Assembly (NCBI GenBank): GCA_016214035.1 | Contig: JACRPF010000005.1 | Location: 186,001 to 250,000, forward strand | DNA length: 64,000 bases | Reading direction: 5' to 3' | Source: Spirochaetota bacterium | Lineage (GTDB): Bacteria > Spirochaetota > Brachyspiria > Brachyspirales > JACRPF01 | Shown here: in pieces, positions 8,460 to 17,286 of the stretch | Layout of the letters: each line of letters starts with the position of its first letter | Numbering within the stretch: the stretch's first letter is position 1 | Made by a program: the position numbers and the translations under genes | Notes under the pieces: generated by a model | Databases searched by the model: none | The model's input: the letters and a program-made list of their open reading frames with translations, nothing else | What the model was told of the DNA's origin: nothing

Positions 8460-9455
8460 TCAAAATACAAAAATATGCAGCAGCAGGACAATTACAATAA
8501 AAATCGATATACCCGCAAGTAATTGTTTTTCAATTATTTTCGGAGTGAAGGTCTTCATTTCTTTCTGCTTCGACAGTCCGTTGTATTTTACGATCATGTC
8601 TTTGCGGTCTTTCACATACGTCCGGCAGCCGGGGCTGTCGGCGATATAATGCTGCGCATAGGGGAAGCAGAGCACCGTAGCGAGATCCTGTTCCATCAGA
8701 TCCGGGAACAGTGTATTCGCCGTTATGCGAATGTCCTTCACCGGAATATCCAAGGCTGTCGCAACTTCAGCCGGGTCGAAGACTACGGCAAACGGATTAT
8801 CATCGCGGCCCATCATGTCTTTACAATGGGCGATGGATGTATTTCCTAAAAGCCACAGATCCTGATCCAGCGCACGCGCTTTCCCGTTGACGATCGTGCC
8901 CTTCAGTGCAAGCTGCCGGTCTGTCCTGTCTTCCTTGAAATCAAGGAATATGCCGCCTTTCGAGTCCGTGGTGAAAAACGCCTGTGTACTGTTCGGATCG
9001 GCGATTCCTTTCGACGGCATCGCGATGATGGTGTTGCTGAGGACATCGATGAATATCCAGGACAACAGTCCGGTTTCCCTGTCTCTGGCGACAAGATACG
9101 ATTCCTGTCTGGTGCCCCAGAATGTGGTGGCGCGCGCATTGAATATGCCGGTGCCGTAAAAATAGTCCGGCGCGCTGTCGGCGAATATCTTCGCCTTCAC
9201 CAGTTCATAACGGTCCGGCAGCATCGACTTCGCTTTTTCAATGTCCTTCAGTTTGAAAAACAAAAATAAACTGTAGGGCTCGATGACAAAACCCATGCGC
9301 GGATTTTTTTTTGAAATGTCGAGCAGAAGCTTTTTAAAAACAGGCCGCGGTATTATCTTGGTGAACCGCTGGTAGAACAGCAGTTCGCTTATTGCCGCGG
9401 GCTTGATCATCCCCTCGACAAGTTTTATGTAATTCTCGTCATTTTCTATTTTCAT
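8460..9455 (-). CDS. Unknown protein with C-terminal membrane anchor (paralogue of next gene)
   Basis: A 331-aa protein I cannot assign. It shares a layout with the next gene upstream (9490-10419): PRMGFVIEPYSLFLFFKL near residue 55, a segment like LPDRYELV, FNARATTFWGTRQESYLVA, and CFPYAQHYIADS near the end. This copy alone ends in a hydrophobic helix (about 310-331), suggesting a membrane tail. The body has a loose resemblance to the acetoacetate-decarboxylase barrel, but I see no catalytic lysine motif. It is the last gene of a leftward cluster with an SDR and FAD enzyme. The SD GAGGAG precedes the ATG. Confidence 0.75.
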   Translation of the reverse strand: MKIENDENYIKLVEGMIKPAAISELLFYQRFTKIIPRPVFKKLLLDISKKNPRMGFVIEPYSLFLFFKLKDIEKAKSMLPDRYELVKAKIFADSAPDYFYGTGIFNARATTFWGTRQESYLVARDRETGLLSWIFIDVLSNTIIAMPSKGIADPNSTQAFFTTDSKGGIFLDFKEDRTDRQLALKGTIVNGKARALDQDLWLLGNTSIAHCKDMMGRDDNPFAVVFDPAEVATALDIPVKDIRITANTLFPDLMEQDLATVLCFPYAQHYIADSPGCRTYVKDRKDMIVKYNGLSKQKEMKTFTPKIIEKQLLAGISIFIVIVLLLHIFVF

Positions 9456-9489
9456 TATCGTCTCCTCACGTGATACAGCGGATGTTCTA

Positions 9490-10419
9490 TTAGTTCTTCC
9501 CGGGCGCCGAACTGTCTTTCAATTCCAATAGGCCGCACATATCGGCAACGGCTTTTTTCAGGTCGCTGCCGGTTTTCATGGGGCTTTCCCTCGGCACACT
9601 CGTGGTGATGAAATGCTGTGTGTAGGGGAAACAGCAGGCTTCAAAAGGATCGCCGGACAGTATGCCGCCGCCGAACGAGTTCTGTTCGACCGCCACATTT
9701 TTCAACGGCAGCTTCAGCGCCCGCGCCATCTCCCGGGGGTCGAATATCAGCCCGAATGCCTTGGTCTTGCCGTCATGCAGACTGCCGCCGTAGTCTACCG
9801 AGAGATTGCCCTCAAGCCACAGCCGCTGGTTCAACGCCGTCATTTTTCCCGATTCCAGATCGGCTGTCGCCGCAAAGCGGTTTTTTCCGTCACGGCCGGC
9901 CACATCGACGATGAGTTCCCCGCGGAATGATGTGGTCACCACCGAATGTGCCGTACTCGCTCCGTTGAACCCGTTTCCGGGATCATAGTTGATGGTGTTT
10001 GACTCATAGTCGCCGATGATCCATGACATCATACCGGTCTTTTTATTCACTGCTATCAGGTACATTTCCACGCGGCTGCCCCAGAACACGCTCGTATGGA
10101 TATTGAACGCCCCTATTATCGCGCAGGGCCGTTCCTTCGTTCCGTGAAACATCGAGGACGGCGCCAGTTCATAGCCCGCAGGGACAAGCCGTGAAGCCTT
10201 GTCCATATCCGTGATCTCATAGGCCAGAAAAAAAGCGTACGGTTCCACGATGAAACTCATGTACGGATTATTTACGGAGGCTTTTGTCATAATATACTTT
10301 TGCACAGCCACCGGAAGCTTCATCAGCATCTGTGCGCCCTGGGTAACTTGCGCTACCGTTTCCGGAATAACCATTTTCTCGGTGGCCTTGATGAAACGTA
10401 CGGAGTTATCTTTGTTCAT
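9490..10419 (-). CDS. Unknown protein, paralogue of 8460-9455
   Basis: A 309-aa protein matching its downstream neighbour in blocks: NPYMSFIVEPYAFFLAYEI, LVPAGYELAPSSMF, FNIHTSVFWGSRVEMYLIAV and CCFPYTQHFITTS. It lacks the C-terminal membrane helix, so the pair may form one soluble and one anchored subunit. No family is recognised with confidence, and an acetoacetate-decarboxylase-like fold is only a guess. An AAAGG SD lies 7 nt before the ATG. The 119-bp gap before it could hold a separate promoter. Confidence 0.75.
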   Translation of the reverse strand: MNKDNSVRFIKATEKMVIPETVAQVTQGAQMLMKLPVAVQKYIMTKASVNNPYMSFIVEPYAFFLAYEITDMDKASRLVPAGYELAPSSMFHGTKERPCAIIGAFNIHTSVFWGSRVEMYLIAVNKKTGMMSWIIGDYESNTINYDPGNGFNGASTAHSVVTTSFRGELIVDVAGRDGKNRFAATADLESGKMTALNQRLWLEGNLSVDYGGSLHDGKTKAFGLIFDPREMARALKLPLKNVAVEQNSFGGGILSGDPFEACCFPYTQHFITTSVPRESPMKTGSDLKKAVADMCGLLELKDSSAPGKN

Positions 10420-10538
10420 GCAAACGCCTTTCCGGCATGATCACCGGATGAGTTTTAGTCGAAACAGCAGCATGCTGATATACTATCATATAATGCAAAA
10501 TAGTTACAGGAAGTACATATGGAGATGACGGTAAACGT

Positions 10539-12152
10539 TCATGTCCATCTCAGTTTTTTATGCACTCTATCGGCGGCGAGTTTTCCCGTAAGCAGGGCTA
10601 TCGGTACGCCCGCGGGGCTGTATGACCACTGGCCTGCCTGACAGATATCGGGCAGCGGGGTCCGGATTGATGTCGTCATGTACTGCATACGGTGTACCGC
10701 CGGTATGCTGCAGGTAAAAGCCCAGCCGGTAATGGCGCCGTCAGCACTTCCGTTTATTCTTTCAATTGATACCGGCGTATATGAAAAAGCGTCCAGTATT
10801 CTCTCGCGAAGACCGGGGTATATGGACGCCGAGAGTGTGTCTACCATGCAGTCACCGGTGAACTTCTTGAACTCGGTGTACCATCCCTGTTCCCGTATAA
10901 TACTGCTTAGTTCATAATCGAACAGAACGCTGATGATAAGTCCCGATTTTCCCGCGGGAGCCAGGCTCTTGTCTTTTACTGCCGGGATGGATATTTCGTA
11001 TGTGGTTTTCTGCAGATAGCTTTGTATCCATGCTTCAGCGGATTTTCTGAAGCGTTCAGATGTGATATCGCGAGCACCGGATACCAGTCTTTCATACGCG
11101 CCTTTCGTGATATCGCCTACGCCGTCCCTTGAAGGCGTATAAAAGAAATGGCCGTTGGATATGCCCGCAAAGTATTCCGGAGCGATATTCACAGCCAGAT
11201 AGAGCGTGAAGATGCTGTCGCCGCCCTTTGCGTCATGCAGCGTTTCGATCTTTTGCCGTGTCTTTTTCTTTATTGTTCCTGAGGCGATTGTATTGACGTC
11301 GATGGAACGGTACATGGACTTCATGTCCGCCGCCCACACCAGTTGTTTATAGGAATAACCGTTGCCATTTTCATCGGTGACCATACGCTTGTCCGGGTCG
11401 ATTTTTACAATGCGCGTATTTTTTTTTATCGTGACCTTTTTACGCAAACAAAATTCCTCGAGTCTGCGGGGGAGAACGCCCGTGCCGCCAACCGGGTAGT
11501 GATAATCCAGATACAGACTGAAATAGCCCATGGCAAAAAAGGCAGGAGTATTCCTGAAAAAATGCTGGCTGATGATGTCGATGAGCCGCCGGCTTGACGT
11601 GAACTTTTTGAGATGTTCTTCAACCGGTTCACGCATCATATTGGTCTTTATAATGGCCATGAGGAATTTGCCGAGCCAGGGAAGCATCGTCTTCAAAATA
11701 TATCCGGGTTCATGTATCAGATCCTTGAAGAACGGGTTTTCAATTCCGTACATGATATCCGTGTATTTCATGACCATCCTGATGTCCTGCATGATCGACG
11801 CTATGTCCGCGCGGCTATCCGGATAAAAATGTGCCAGCAGCTTTTCGTAGTCGTTCAGATTCTCACGCGTCTCAGCACGTATAACCCTGTCTTCAATGCC
11901 GACCGACACGCTGCCGTTCACAAATTCCATTTCAATGCCCAGCGCCTTGAGCATAGTGAAGAGAACGCCGGAGTCCTCGATGGCCCTGGCGCCGGTGTCA
12001 AAGACAAAACCGTTTCGCTCGAACGAGCCGATAAGTCCGCCGAGTCTGTTCTCTTTATCGCACAGCAGTACGGAATGTCCGGCATGAGCGGTAAACGCGG
12101 CGGCGGTAAGTCCCGCCATTCCCCCGCCGACAACGATGACATCATACTCCAT
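10539..12152 (-). CDS. Phytoene desaturase/carotenoid isomerase-like FAD oxidoreductase
   Basis: A 537-aa flavoprotein. The N-terminal dinucleotide-binding motif is VIVVGGGMAGLTAAAFTAHA, with the CDKENRLGG continuation typical of the CrtI/CRTISO/amine-oxidase superfamily. The C-terminal flavin segment reads CQAGQWSYSPAGVPIALLTG. CrtI-type enzymes desaturate or isomerise polyenes at the membrane, but no carotenoid synthase gene is visible, so the substrate could be another isoprenoid or lipid. It follows the SDR gene by 21 bp with its own SD (GGAGAG). Confidence 0.85.
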   Translation of the reverse strand: MEYDVIVVGGGMAGLTAAAFTAHAGHSVLLCDKENRLGGLIGSFERNGFVFDTGARAIEDSGVLFTMLKALGIEMEFVNGSVSVGIEDRVIRAETRENLNDYEKLLAHFYPDSRADIASIMQDIRMVMKYTDIMYGIENPFFKDLIHEPGYILKTMLPWLGKFLMAIIKTNMMREPVEEHLKKFTSSRRLIDIISQHFFRNTPAFFAMGYFSLYLDYHYPVGGTGVLPRRLEEFCLRKKVTIKKNTRIVKIDPDKRMVTDENGNGYSYKQLVWAADMKSMYRSIDVNTIASGTIKKKTRQKIETLHDAKGGDSIFTLYLAVNIAPEYFAGISNGHFFYTPSRDGVGDITKGAYERLVSGARDITSERFRKSAEAWIQSYLQKTTYEISIPAVKDKSLAPAGKSGLIISVLFDYELSSIIREQGWYTEFKKFTGDCMVDTLSASIYPGLRERILDAFSYTPVSIERINGSADGAITGWAFTCSIPAVHRMQYMTTSIRTPLPDICQAGQWSYSPAGVPIALLTGKLAADRVHKKLRWT

Positions 12153-12173
12153 GCATATCTCTCCGCAAAATGA

Positions 12174-13106
12174 TCAACCCAATCCTGCCATTTTCATGCT
12201 GATATCCCAGATGATCTTTCCGATTTTTCTGTCCAGAGCGTGCGGCGCAGGTTTCTCCGGGTGCGTGAGATTGAAATACTGCCCGCTGACAGACGCAAGT
12301 TCCGGTGCGGCCGCCAGATAATGGATGGCCCGGCCCGATATGGCGGGATCGACCAGCGCACCTGCCAGAACAGTGCGCTTGAACCAGCGGTACAGCGGTC
12401 CGTTATTCTCGCCGATGGCGCTCCGCACCGCACCCGGATGCATCGCGTTTATGGTGACGCCCGTTCCACGGAGCATATCGGCGAATTCCCGGACCGTCAG
12501 AAGCTGAGCCGTCTTGGATGCGCCGTATCCCCGGAGTCCGGTGTAGTGGCGTTTTTCCCAGTTTACATCCTTCACATTCAAACCGCCGAAACGGTGTCCC
12601 TGCGAGTTTACCTGGATTATCCGCGAACCCGGGTACTGCTTCATGCGTTCGAGCAGCTTGTACGTGAGCAGAAATGAGGCGAGGTGGTTTACGCAGAACA
12701 CGGTTTCGATATGATCCTGCGTATATGTTTTTTTCGTACAGTGTATGCCGGCGTTATTGATAAGTACATCAATACGGGGATACGCACGTAGAATCGCATC
12801 CGCCGCATCATGTACCTCGCGCAGATTGGTGAAATCAGCCGTAAAGAAGGCGGTTTCGGTGTGATAACGCGAGCGTATCTCCGCGCATATCGCTTCAGAC
12901 TTTTCTACGCTCCGGTTTATCATGACGATGCTTGCCCCGTGTGCCGCCAGCGCGAGGACGGCTTCACGCCCCACACCGGACGTTGCGCCGGTCACAAGGC
13001 AGACTTTACCTTTCATATCGGCAGCGCATTCGTTCTGCGGGGAGCGGTCATTATCCATCATCTGTCTGATGTCAGCCCAGCGGTAGTGCAATATGTACTT
13101 AAACAA
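12174..13106 (-). CDS. Short-chain dehydrogenase/reductase
   Basis: A 310-aa classical SDR, retinol-dehydrogenase/WWOX-like in its motifs. It has the NAD(P) motif TGATSGVG, structural NNAG, and the active site as Ser in QVNSQGHR plus YGASK. The start codon is TTG at 13106, chosen because AAAGGA lies 8 nt before it. The first ATG further in has no ribosome-binding site. The gene sits between an NTF2-like protein and a CrtI-like oxidoreductase, so it probably reduces a carbonyl or oxidises an alcohol on the same, likely lipophilic, compound. Confidence 0.85.
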   Translation of the reverse strand: MFKYILHYRWADIRQMMDNDRSPQNECAADMKGKVCLVTGATSGVGREAVLALAAHGASIVMINRSVEKSEAICAEIRSRYHTETAFFTADFTNLREVHDAADAILRAYPRIDVLINNAGIHCTKKTYTQDHIETVFCVNHLASFLLTYKLLERMKQYPGSRIIQVNSQGHRFGGLNVKDVNWEKRHYTGLRGYGASKTAQLLTVREFADMLRGTGVTINAMHPGAVRSAIGENNGPLYRWFKRTVLAGALVDPAISGRAIHYLAAAPELASVSGQYFNLTHPEKPAPHALDRKIGKIIWDISMKMAGLG

Positions 13107-13116
13107 CGGACATCCT

Positions 13117-13587
13117 TTAACCGAAATATTTCTTCATGAACCAGCGATAGGGTTTGTTGACCAGCGGAATGTTGTCGAAAATATCGCCCCAGATGTCGTA
13201 ATAATCCCTCTGGCCGATGATTTGTCCGTTTTCGTGAAGTGTAAGCTTTGTGGCTCCATATATGGTGGACCTGGGGAATCTCTTGAAAATCATGGTCATT
13301 TCCCATTGCATGAAAATAGAATCATGTTCTTTCATCAGGGAAGGTATGTTCATCTGCAGCTGTCTGCAGCGGCCGGTCAGGCGCGTGCAGAGCGCCTTGA
13401 ACGCGGTGATGCCGCGGATCTCCTGTATGGAATCCTTGAATACTATCTCATCGTGATAATACGGGAAAATATGTGACCAGTCCGGTTTGCCTTCACGGTT
13501 GTATGTCCTGGACCAGAGCTCTTTCACCTGTGCGGCCGATACACTGAATAAGGAGTTGGGGTTTTCCATATCGGTGATAGGTTTCAT
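13117..13587 (-). CDS. NTF2/SnoaL-like protein
   Basis: A 156-aa protein with the NTF2-like cone-fold signature: WSHIFPYYHDEIVFKDSIQE, RGITAFKALC, and a late IIGQRDYYDIWGDIF. Families of this type include polyketide cyclases, ketosteroid isomerases and non-catalytic binding proteins. It is the first gene of the leftward cluster, 10 bp ahead of the SDR. Co-occurrence of NTF2-like, SDR and FAD genes in other bacteria suggests lipid modification, but no function is proven. The start is uncertain because GGGAG abuts the ATG directly. Confidence 0.7.
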   Translation of the reverse strand: MKPITDMENPNSLFSVSAAQVKELWSRTYNREGKPDWSHIFPYYHDEIVFKDSIQEIRGITAFKALCTRLTGRCRQLQMNIPSLMKEHDSIFMQWEMTMIFKRFPRSTIYGATKLTLHENGQIIGQRDYYDIWGDIFDNIPLVNKPYRWFMKKYFG

Positions 13588-13759
13588 CTCCCGCAGTGAA
13601 TACGCAAAAACGCGGTATTTAGATGTATGATCTCGCGGATGGATATTTTTCTGTTTCGCTGCATGCTGGTATGTACAGTGTATTGCAACAAATACGCCGC
13701 GTCAAGCGTCATCTCCATGACGTCATCGCTTTTTATTTATGATTCTGACGCCGGTACAC

Positions 13760-13788
13760 TTGAACGTTTTACATCACGGTGGTATACT
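13760..13788 (+). promoter_or_regulatory. Leaderless-type promoter of beta-helix protein
   Basis: TTGAAC (13760-13765), a 17-nt spacer and TATACT (13783-13788) are followed by 7 nt and the ATG at 13796. There is no Shine-Dalgarno sequence, so the transcript probably begins at the start codon. Confidence 0.55.
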
Positions 13789-13795
13789 ATGACCT

Positions 13796-14995
13796 ATGAA
13801 AAGATCAAATATATCCCGGATAATTCTTTTCCATGTAACGGTGCTCGTGCTGTGTTTCGGGGGCATGGTGCATGCCGGTGATGCCGGAGCAATGACTGGC
13901 GAAATGATACAACAGGCGATAGACAGACTTCCTGCTGACGGCGGTCAGGTTGACCTTGGTGAAGGCGTCTGGACGATACGGAAACCCCTGCGGCTGAAAA
14001 GCGGCAGCAGACTCTGCGGCAGGGGTGAAAAAACGGTTCTGCTTCTTGCCGGAGGCGTACAGATCCCCTGTATCGCCAATAGTGATATCACAAACGGGAA
14101 CACGGATGTCGTACTGTGTTCGCTGCTGCTCGACGGGAACAGCGCCGGACAGACGTTTACGTCCAATGACTGGGGTAAACGCTGGTCGGCAGCGGGTCTG
14201 GACGCGGTAGACAATGTCGGCGTGTATATAAAAGGATGCAGCAACGTCCTTCTGTCGAACATCGTTGTGCGCAATTTTCTGAACGAAGCGGTCATGGCGG
14301 TGAGATGCGGCGGCATACAGGTGATGCAGTGTACATTCTCGAATATCTGCCAGTCGAATTCGCCGAGAAATGATTTTGCTCAGGGCGCGTTTTACACCCG
14401 ATATGCGGCCGATTGTCTGTTCGTCAGCAATGTATTCCTCGACTGCCATGAAGGCGGCATCGCACTCGGATTCGGCAGCGACCGTAACCGGCTGATCGGG
14501 AACCGCAGCGAGCGTTCCCCCAGCGGGGAAGGATTCTTTGTCGGTTGCGGCAGCGGCAATCTCTTTCTCGGAAATACGGTGCGTTACAGCTCTCATGCCG
14601 GCGGAGGGACGGGCGCCGGAATATCGGCGAGCGTGCCCCCGTCGATAGACAAGGATAAGTACCCTGCTGTCCGCAACATGATGATCAGCAATATCATCGA
14701 GCACACCGGCGGTAACGGCATAACCGTTATGCGCGCGGATAATGCAACGGTATCCGGTAATATCATCCGTTACGGCAATGAGAACGGCAATCGTAATCAG
14801 GGCGGCATCAAGATATACATGTCTGCCAACGCCGTTATTGACGGCAATATCCTGGAGTCATGCGCCGGCGCCGGTATCGTGATCCAGTCATCATCCGGTG
14901 CCGCAGTAAGCTCGAACCGCATCTCCGGATGTCCTGAAGGTGTGAAAAAGGACAATGCTCCGGATACCAGCGAACACGGAAATGATGTGCGCTGA
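13796..14995 (+). CDS. Secreted right-handed beta-helix protein
   Basis: A 399-aa protein with a signal peptide (ISRIILFHVTVLVLCFGG, cleavage near AGDAGA). Pectate-lyase-superfamily features follow: an N-terminal region resembling other parallel beta-helix enzymes (IQQAIDRLPADGGQVDLGEG), then short Asn/Ile-rich coils such as ISNIIEHTGGNGITV, VSGNIIRYGN and VIDGNILESCAGAGIVI through the C terminus. Such proteins bind or cleave polysaccharides in the periplasm or outside the cell. A catalytic site cannot be named by eye, so lyase, hydrolase or structural roles remain possible. Confidence 0.8.
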   Translation: MKRSNISRIILFHVTVLVLCFGGMVHAGDAGAMTGEMIQQAIDRLPADGGQVDLGEGVWTIRKPLRLKSGSRLCGRGEKTVLLLAGGVQIPCIANSDITNGNTDVVLCSLLLDGNSAGQTFTSNDWGKRWSAAGLDAVDNVGVYIKGCSNVLLSNIVVRNFLNEAVMAVRCGGIQVMQCTFSNICQSNSPRNDFAQGAFYTRYAADCLFVSNVFLDCHEGGIALGFGSDRNRLIGNRSERSPSGEGFFVGCGSGNLFLGNTVRYSSHAGGGTGAGISASVPPSIDKDKYPAVRNMMISNIIEHTGGNGITVMRADNATVSGNIIRYGNENGNRNQGGIKIYMSANAVIDGNILESCAGAGIVIQSSSGAAVSSNRISGCPEGVKKDNAPDTSEHGNDVR

Positions 14996-15085
14996 CGCAC
15001 CGCCGTTACTTTTTTCATAATCCTGCGTATTGTTACAATGAAGGCATGCGATGCCGGAATTGTATTTTATTACATGGAGCAGGAA

Positions 15086-16090
15086 ATGATGTCAGTATTC
15101 CGTCTCCTGATCATAGCGCTTCTTTTCATCGAGCCGCTGCTTACGGCGGGGACCTTGGTCGCGTACAAAGATGATATTTACTTTTTTATTCCTGCTGAAG
15201 GTTCCATTGGATTATGGAAAATAAAGAACAGACACGGACAGCCGGAGCTTATCATTCCGCTGCCGCATATCGTCAATGCTGTCAGCACCGCGGACCGTCT
15301 GTATCTGGTCACCATGACGGCCGACCGCTCGGCGTTGTGGCGCAGTGACGGGACCTCACGCGGGACCGAGGAGATCATGTCGGGATACGGCTATTGGCCG
15401 AAGAGCGACCATCCGCGGCAGGGTGTTCTGGCGATTCATCACCCCGGACTGTCCGGATTTTCACCGCCGCAGATATCGGTTGTTCCGGCGCAGAACGTTC
15501 TTTATATCATTTATTCAGGACAGCAGAGAAGATCGGATGATGTTTTCTCCGTAAGCGCTGAAAAGAATGATGAAGACCCGTATGCATCGCCCGGTATCTG
15601 GATTGACCGGGGTGTCGGCAGTCCGATACTGCTGAAACAATTCCCGGAATGCATGCTGCAGATCGCCGGGACGGGAAACGAGGGGCTTGCATTTTCTGTG
15701 CTGTCGAACGGCGCTGCGATGCAGATCTGGAAAAGCGACGGGACACGTGACGGCACCCGGTTCTCGGGTGTCGCAGGTGATGCGGCTACGGCATATGTGA
15801 TATCGAACAGGACAGACCCGGTTCTGATGCGGGGCATTCCCGCCGCCGAACCACTGCATTATCGTTATGTTGATATATTCGCCTGGAAGGGCAGCCGCTA
15901 TTGTATCAGAGAAATAATCCAACAGCCCGCACCGAAGCCGAATTCCGGGACATATATTCAGCGCACCATTTTTGAGATAGGCATGCAGACGGGTGAAAAA
16001 TGCAATGTGCTTGGAACTATTACAAATGAAACCAGGATAGAAGTGCAGGACCCGAGACTCAATGAAATACCGTTACAGAAAAAACCATAA
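15086..16090 (+). CDS. Secreted protein with WKSDGT-type repeats
   Basis: About 334 aa. The ATG at 15086 is preferred over an upstream in-frame one because GGAG lies 6 nt before it and it directly starts the signal peptide (SVFRLLIIALLFIEPLLTAG). At least two copies of the LWRSDGTSRGT / IWKSDGTRDGT motif are visible, a repeat seen in secreted beta-propeller-like proteins. No catalytic motif is recognised. It follows the beta-helix gene on the same strand and could be a surface or periplasmic partner. Function unknown. Confidence 0.7.
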   Translation: MMSVFRLLIIALLFIEPLLTAGTLVAYKDDIYFFIPAEGSIGLWKIKNRHGQPELIIPLPHIVNAVSTADRLYLVTMTADRSALWRSDGTSRGTEEIMSGYGYWPKSDHPRQGVLAIHHPGLSGFSPPQISVVPAQNVLYIIYSGQQRRSDDVFSVSAEKNDEDPYASPGIWIDRGVGSPILLKQFPECMLQIAGTGNEGLAFSVLSNGAAMQIWKSDGTRDGTRFSGVAGDAATAYVISNRTDPVLMRGIPAAEPLHYRYVDIFAWKGSRYCIREIIQQPAPKPNSGTYIQRTIFEIGMQTGEKCNVLGTITNETRIEVQDPRLNEIPLQKKP

Positions 16091-16147
16091 TATGTGATAG
16101 TGAGCGGATCGGTCATGTGGAGATACCTGCTCCGCGCGTTGTATGTG

Positions 16148-17164
16148 TTATGCCGAATACCCGTTCTGTTTTTTTATCTCCTCAATGAACGCCACGAGAT
16201 TCTCAACCGGAACGTCACCTTCCACCGAGTGCGCCGGCGCGAAAATATAACTTCCGTCCGAACCGAGCCCGATGAGCCGACGCACTTCGGCGCGCACTTC
16301 ATCGGGAGTTCCGTACGGCAGTATTTTCTGTGTTGATAATCCGCCGTGAAACGACAAACGCCCGCGATATTGTTTCATAAGCGCCGCGGTGTCCATCACT
16401 TCCGGCTGGAACGGATTGAAGCAGTCGAGGCCGATGCCGATGAGGTCGTCGAAGAGTTCGTCCACGTCGCCGCAGGAATGTATCGTCACATATTTGCCGG
16501 CGTCCTTCGCCACAGCGTACATGCGCTTAAGCTCTGGATAGATGAACTCGCGCCAGAGTTTCGGTCCCATGATGAGTCCCTGCTGCTGGCCCCAGTCGTC
16601 GCCGAAGTGTACCGCGTCGATGTCGTACGTGAGCGCTTCCTTCACCTGCGCGATGTTGTAGTCGGCGATTGCATGAAGCAGTTCATGGACGAATTCCGGA
16701 TGTTCGTAGAAATCCATGAGGAGGTTTTCCATGCCGCGGAGCGTCCACGCCCGTTCATAGAGTGAAAAGCCTATCGAGAATACGCGGAACTTATCCTGAT
16801 TTTTTGTGATACCCGTCGCCATATTCTCAAAGAACATCTTGTTGCGCGGGTCGGGGAATGTGTAGCCCTGCATCGTCGGTTCTTTGATTACTACGCCTTC
16901 AACGTTGCCGATATCCTTATCGCTGCTCCTGTCCCACACGACGCCGAATATGTCCTTTACCCGGTCATTGCCGATGTCGGTGAAAAAACCGGTGCCGCTG
17001 CCGAATCCCGCGAAATGGCCGTCGAATAATGCATTGAAATCAGCCTTTGCGCCGTAATGTTCACGGAGTTTTTCACCGGCCTCTTTCGTGAAGCCGTAGC
17101 TCCAGGGTACATAGGGCGGACGTTTTCCGTCAAGCACCAGTTTAATCACATCTCGCTTTGTCAT
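16148..17164 (-). CDS. Uroporphyrinogen decarboxylase (URO-D)-like protein with zinc motif
   Basis: A 338-aa TIM-barrel protein of the URO-D/MtaA/CmuA superfamily. It keeps a His-x-Cys pair in YVTIHSCGDVDEL and a late LSFHGGLSTQ, like the zinc ligands of MtaA-type corrinoid methyltransferases. It lacks the N-terminal Arg-rich signature of true HemE. I chose the ATG at 17164, with GGAGG 5 nt before it. It is divergent from a PocR-AraC regulator, a pairing common for such genes in carbohydrate-using bacteria. The substrate (a methyl donor, demethylation target or other) is unknown, and no corrinoid protein is adjacent. Confidence 0.8.
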   Translation of the reverse strand: MTKRDVIKLVLDGKRPPYVPWSYGFTKEAGEKLREHYGAKADFNALFDGHFAGFGSGTGFFTDIGNDRVKDIFGVVWDRSSDKDIGNVEGVVIKEPTMQGYTFPDPRNKMFFENMATGITKNQDKFRVFSIGFSLYERAWTLRGMENLLMDFYEHPEFVHELLHAIADYNIAQVKEALTYDIDAVHFGDDWGQQQGLIMGPKLWREFIYPELKRMYAVAKDAGKYVTIHSCGDVDELFDDLIGIGLDCFNPFQPEVMDTAALMKQYRGRLSFHGGLSTQKILPYGTPDEVRAEVRRLIGLGSDGSYIFAPAHSVEGDVPVENLVAFIEEIKKQNGYSA

Positions 17165-17274
17165 ATCGGCCTCCGCCGTGTGCATTTGATTCTATGACGA
17201 TAATATACCGCTGCCGCGATGGAAGTGAATGTATGCAGATGCGGACGGATATGTACTTTTCAGCAATGGTCTTG

Positions 17275-17280
17275 TATACT
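17275..17280 (+). promoter_or_regulatory. -10 element of PocR-AraC gene
   Basis: TATACT here ends 6 nt before the ATG at 17287, with no SD in between. The -35 region (TGTACT, 17252-17257) is weak, which suits an activator-dependent promoter. Confidence 0.45.
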
Positions 17281-17286
17281 TCATCC

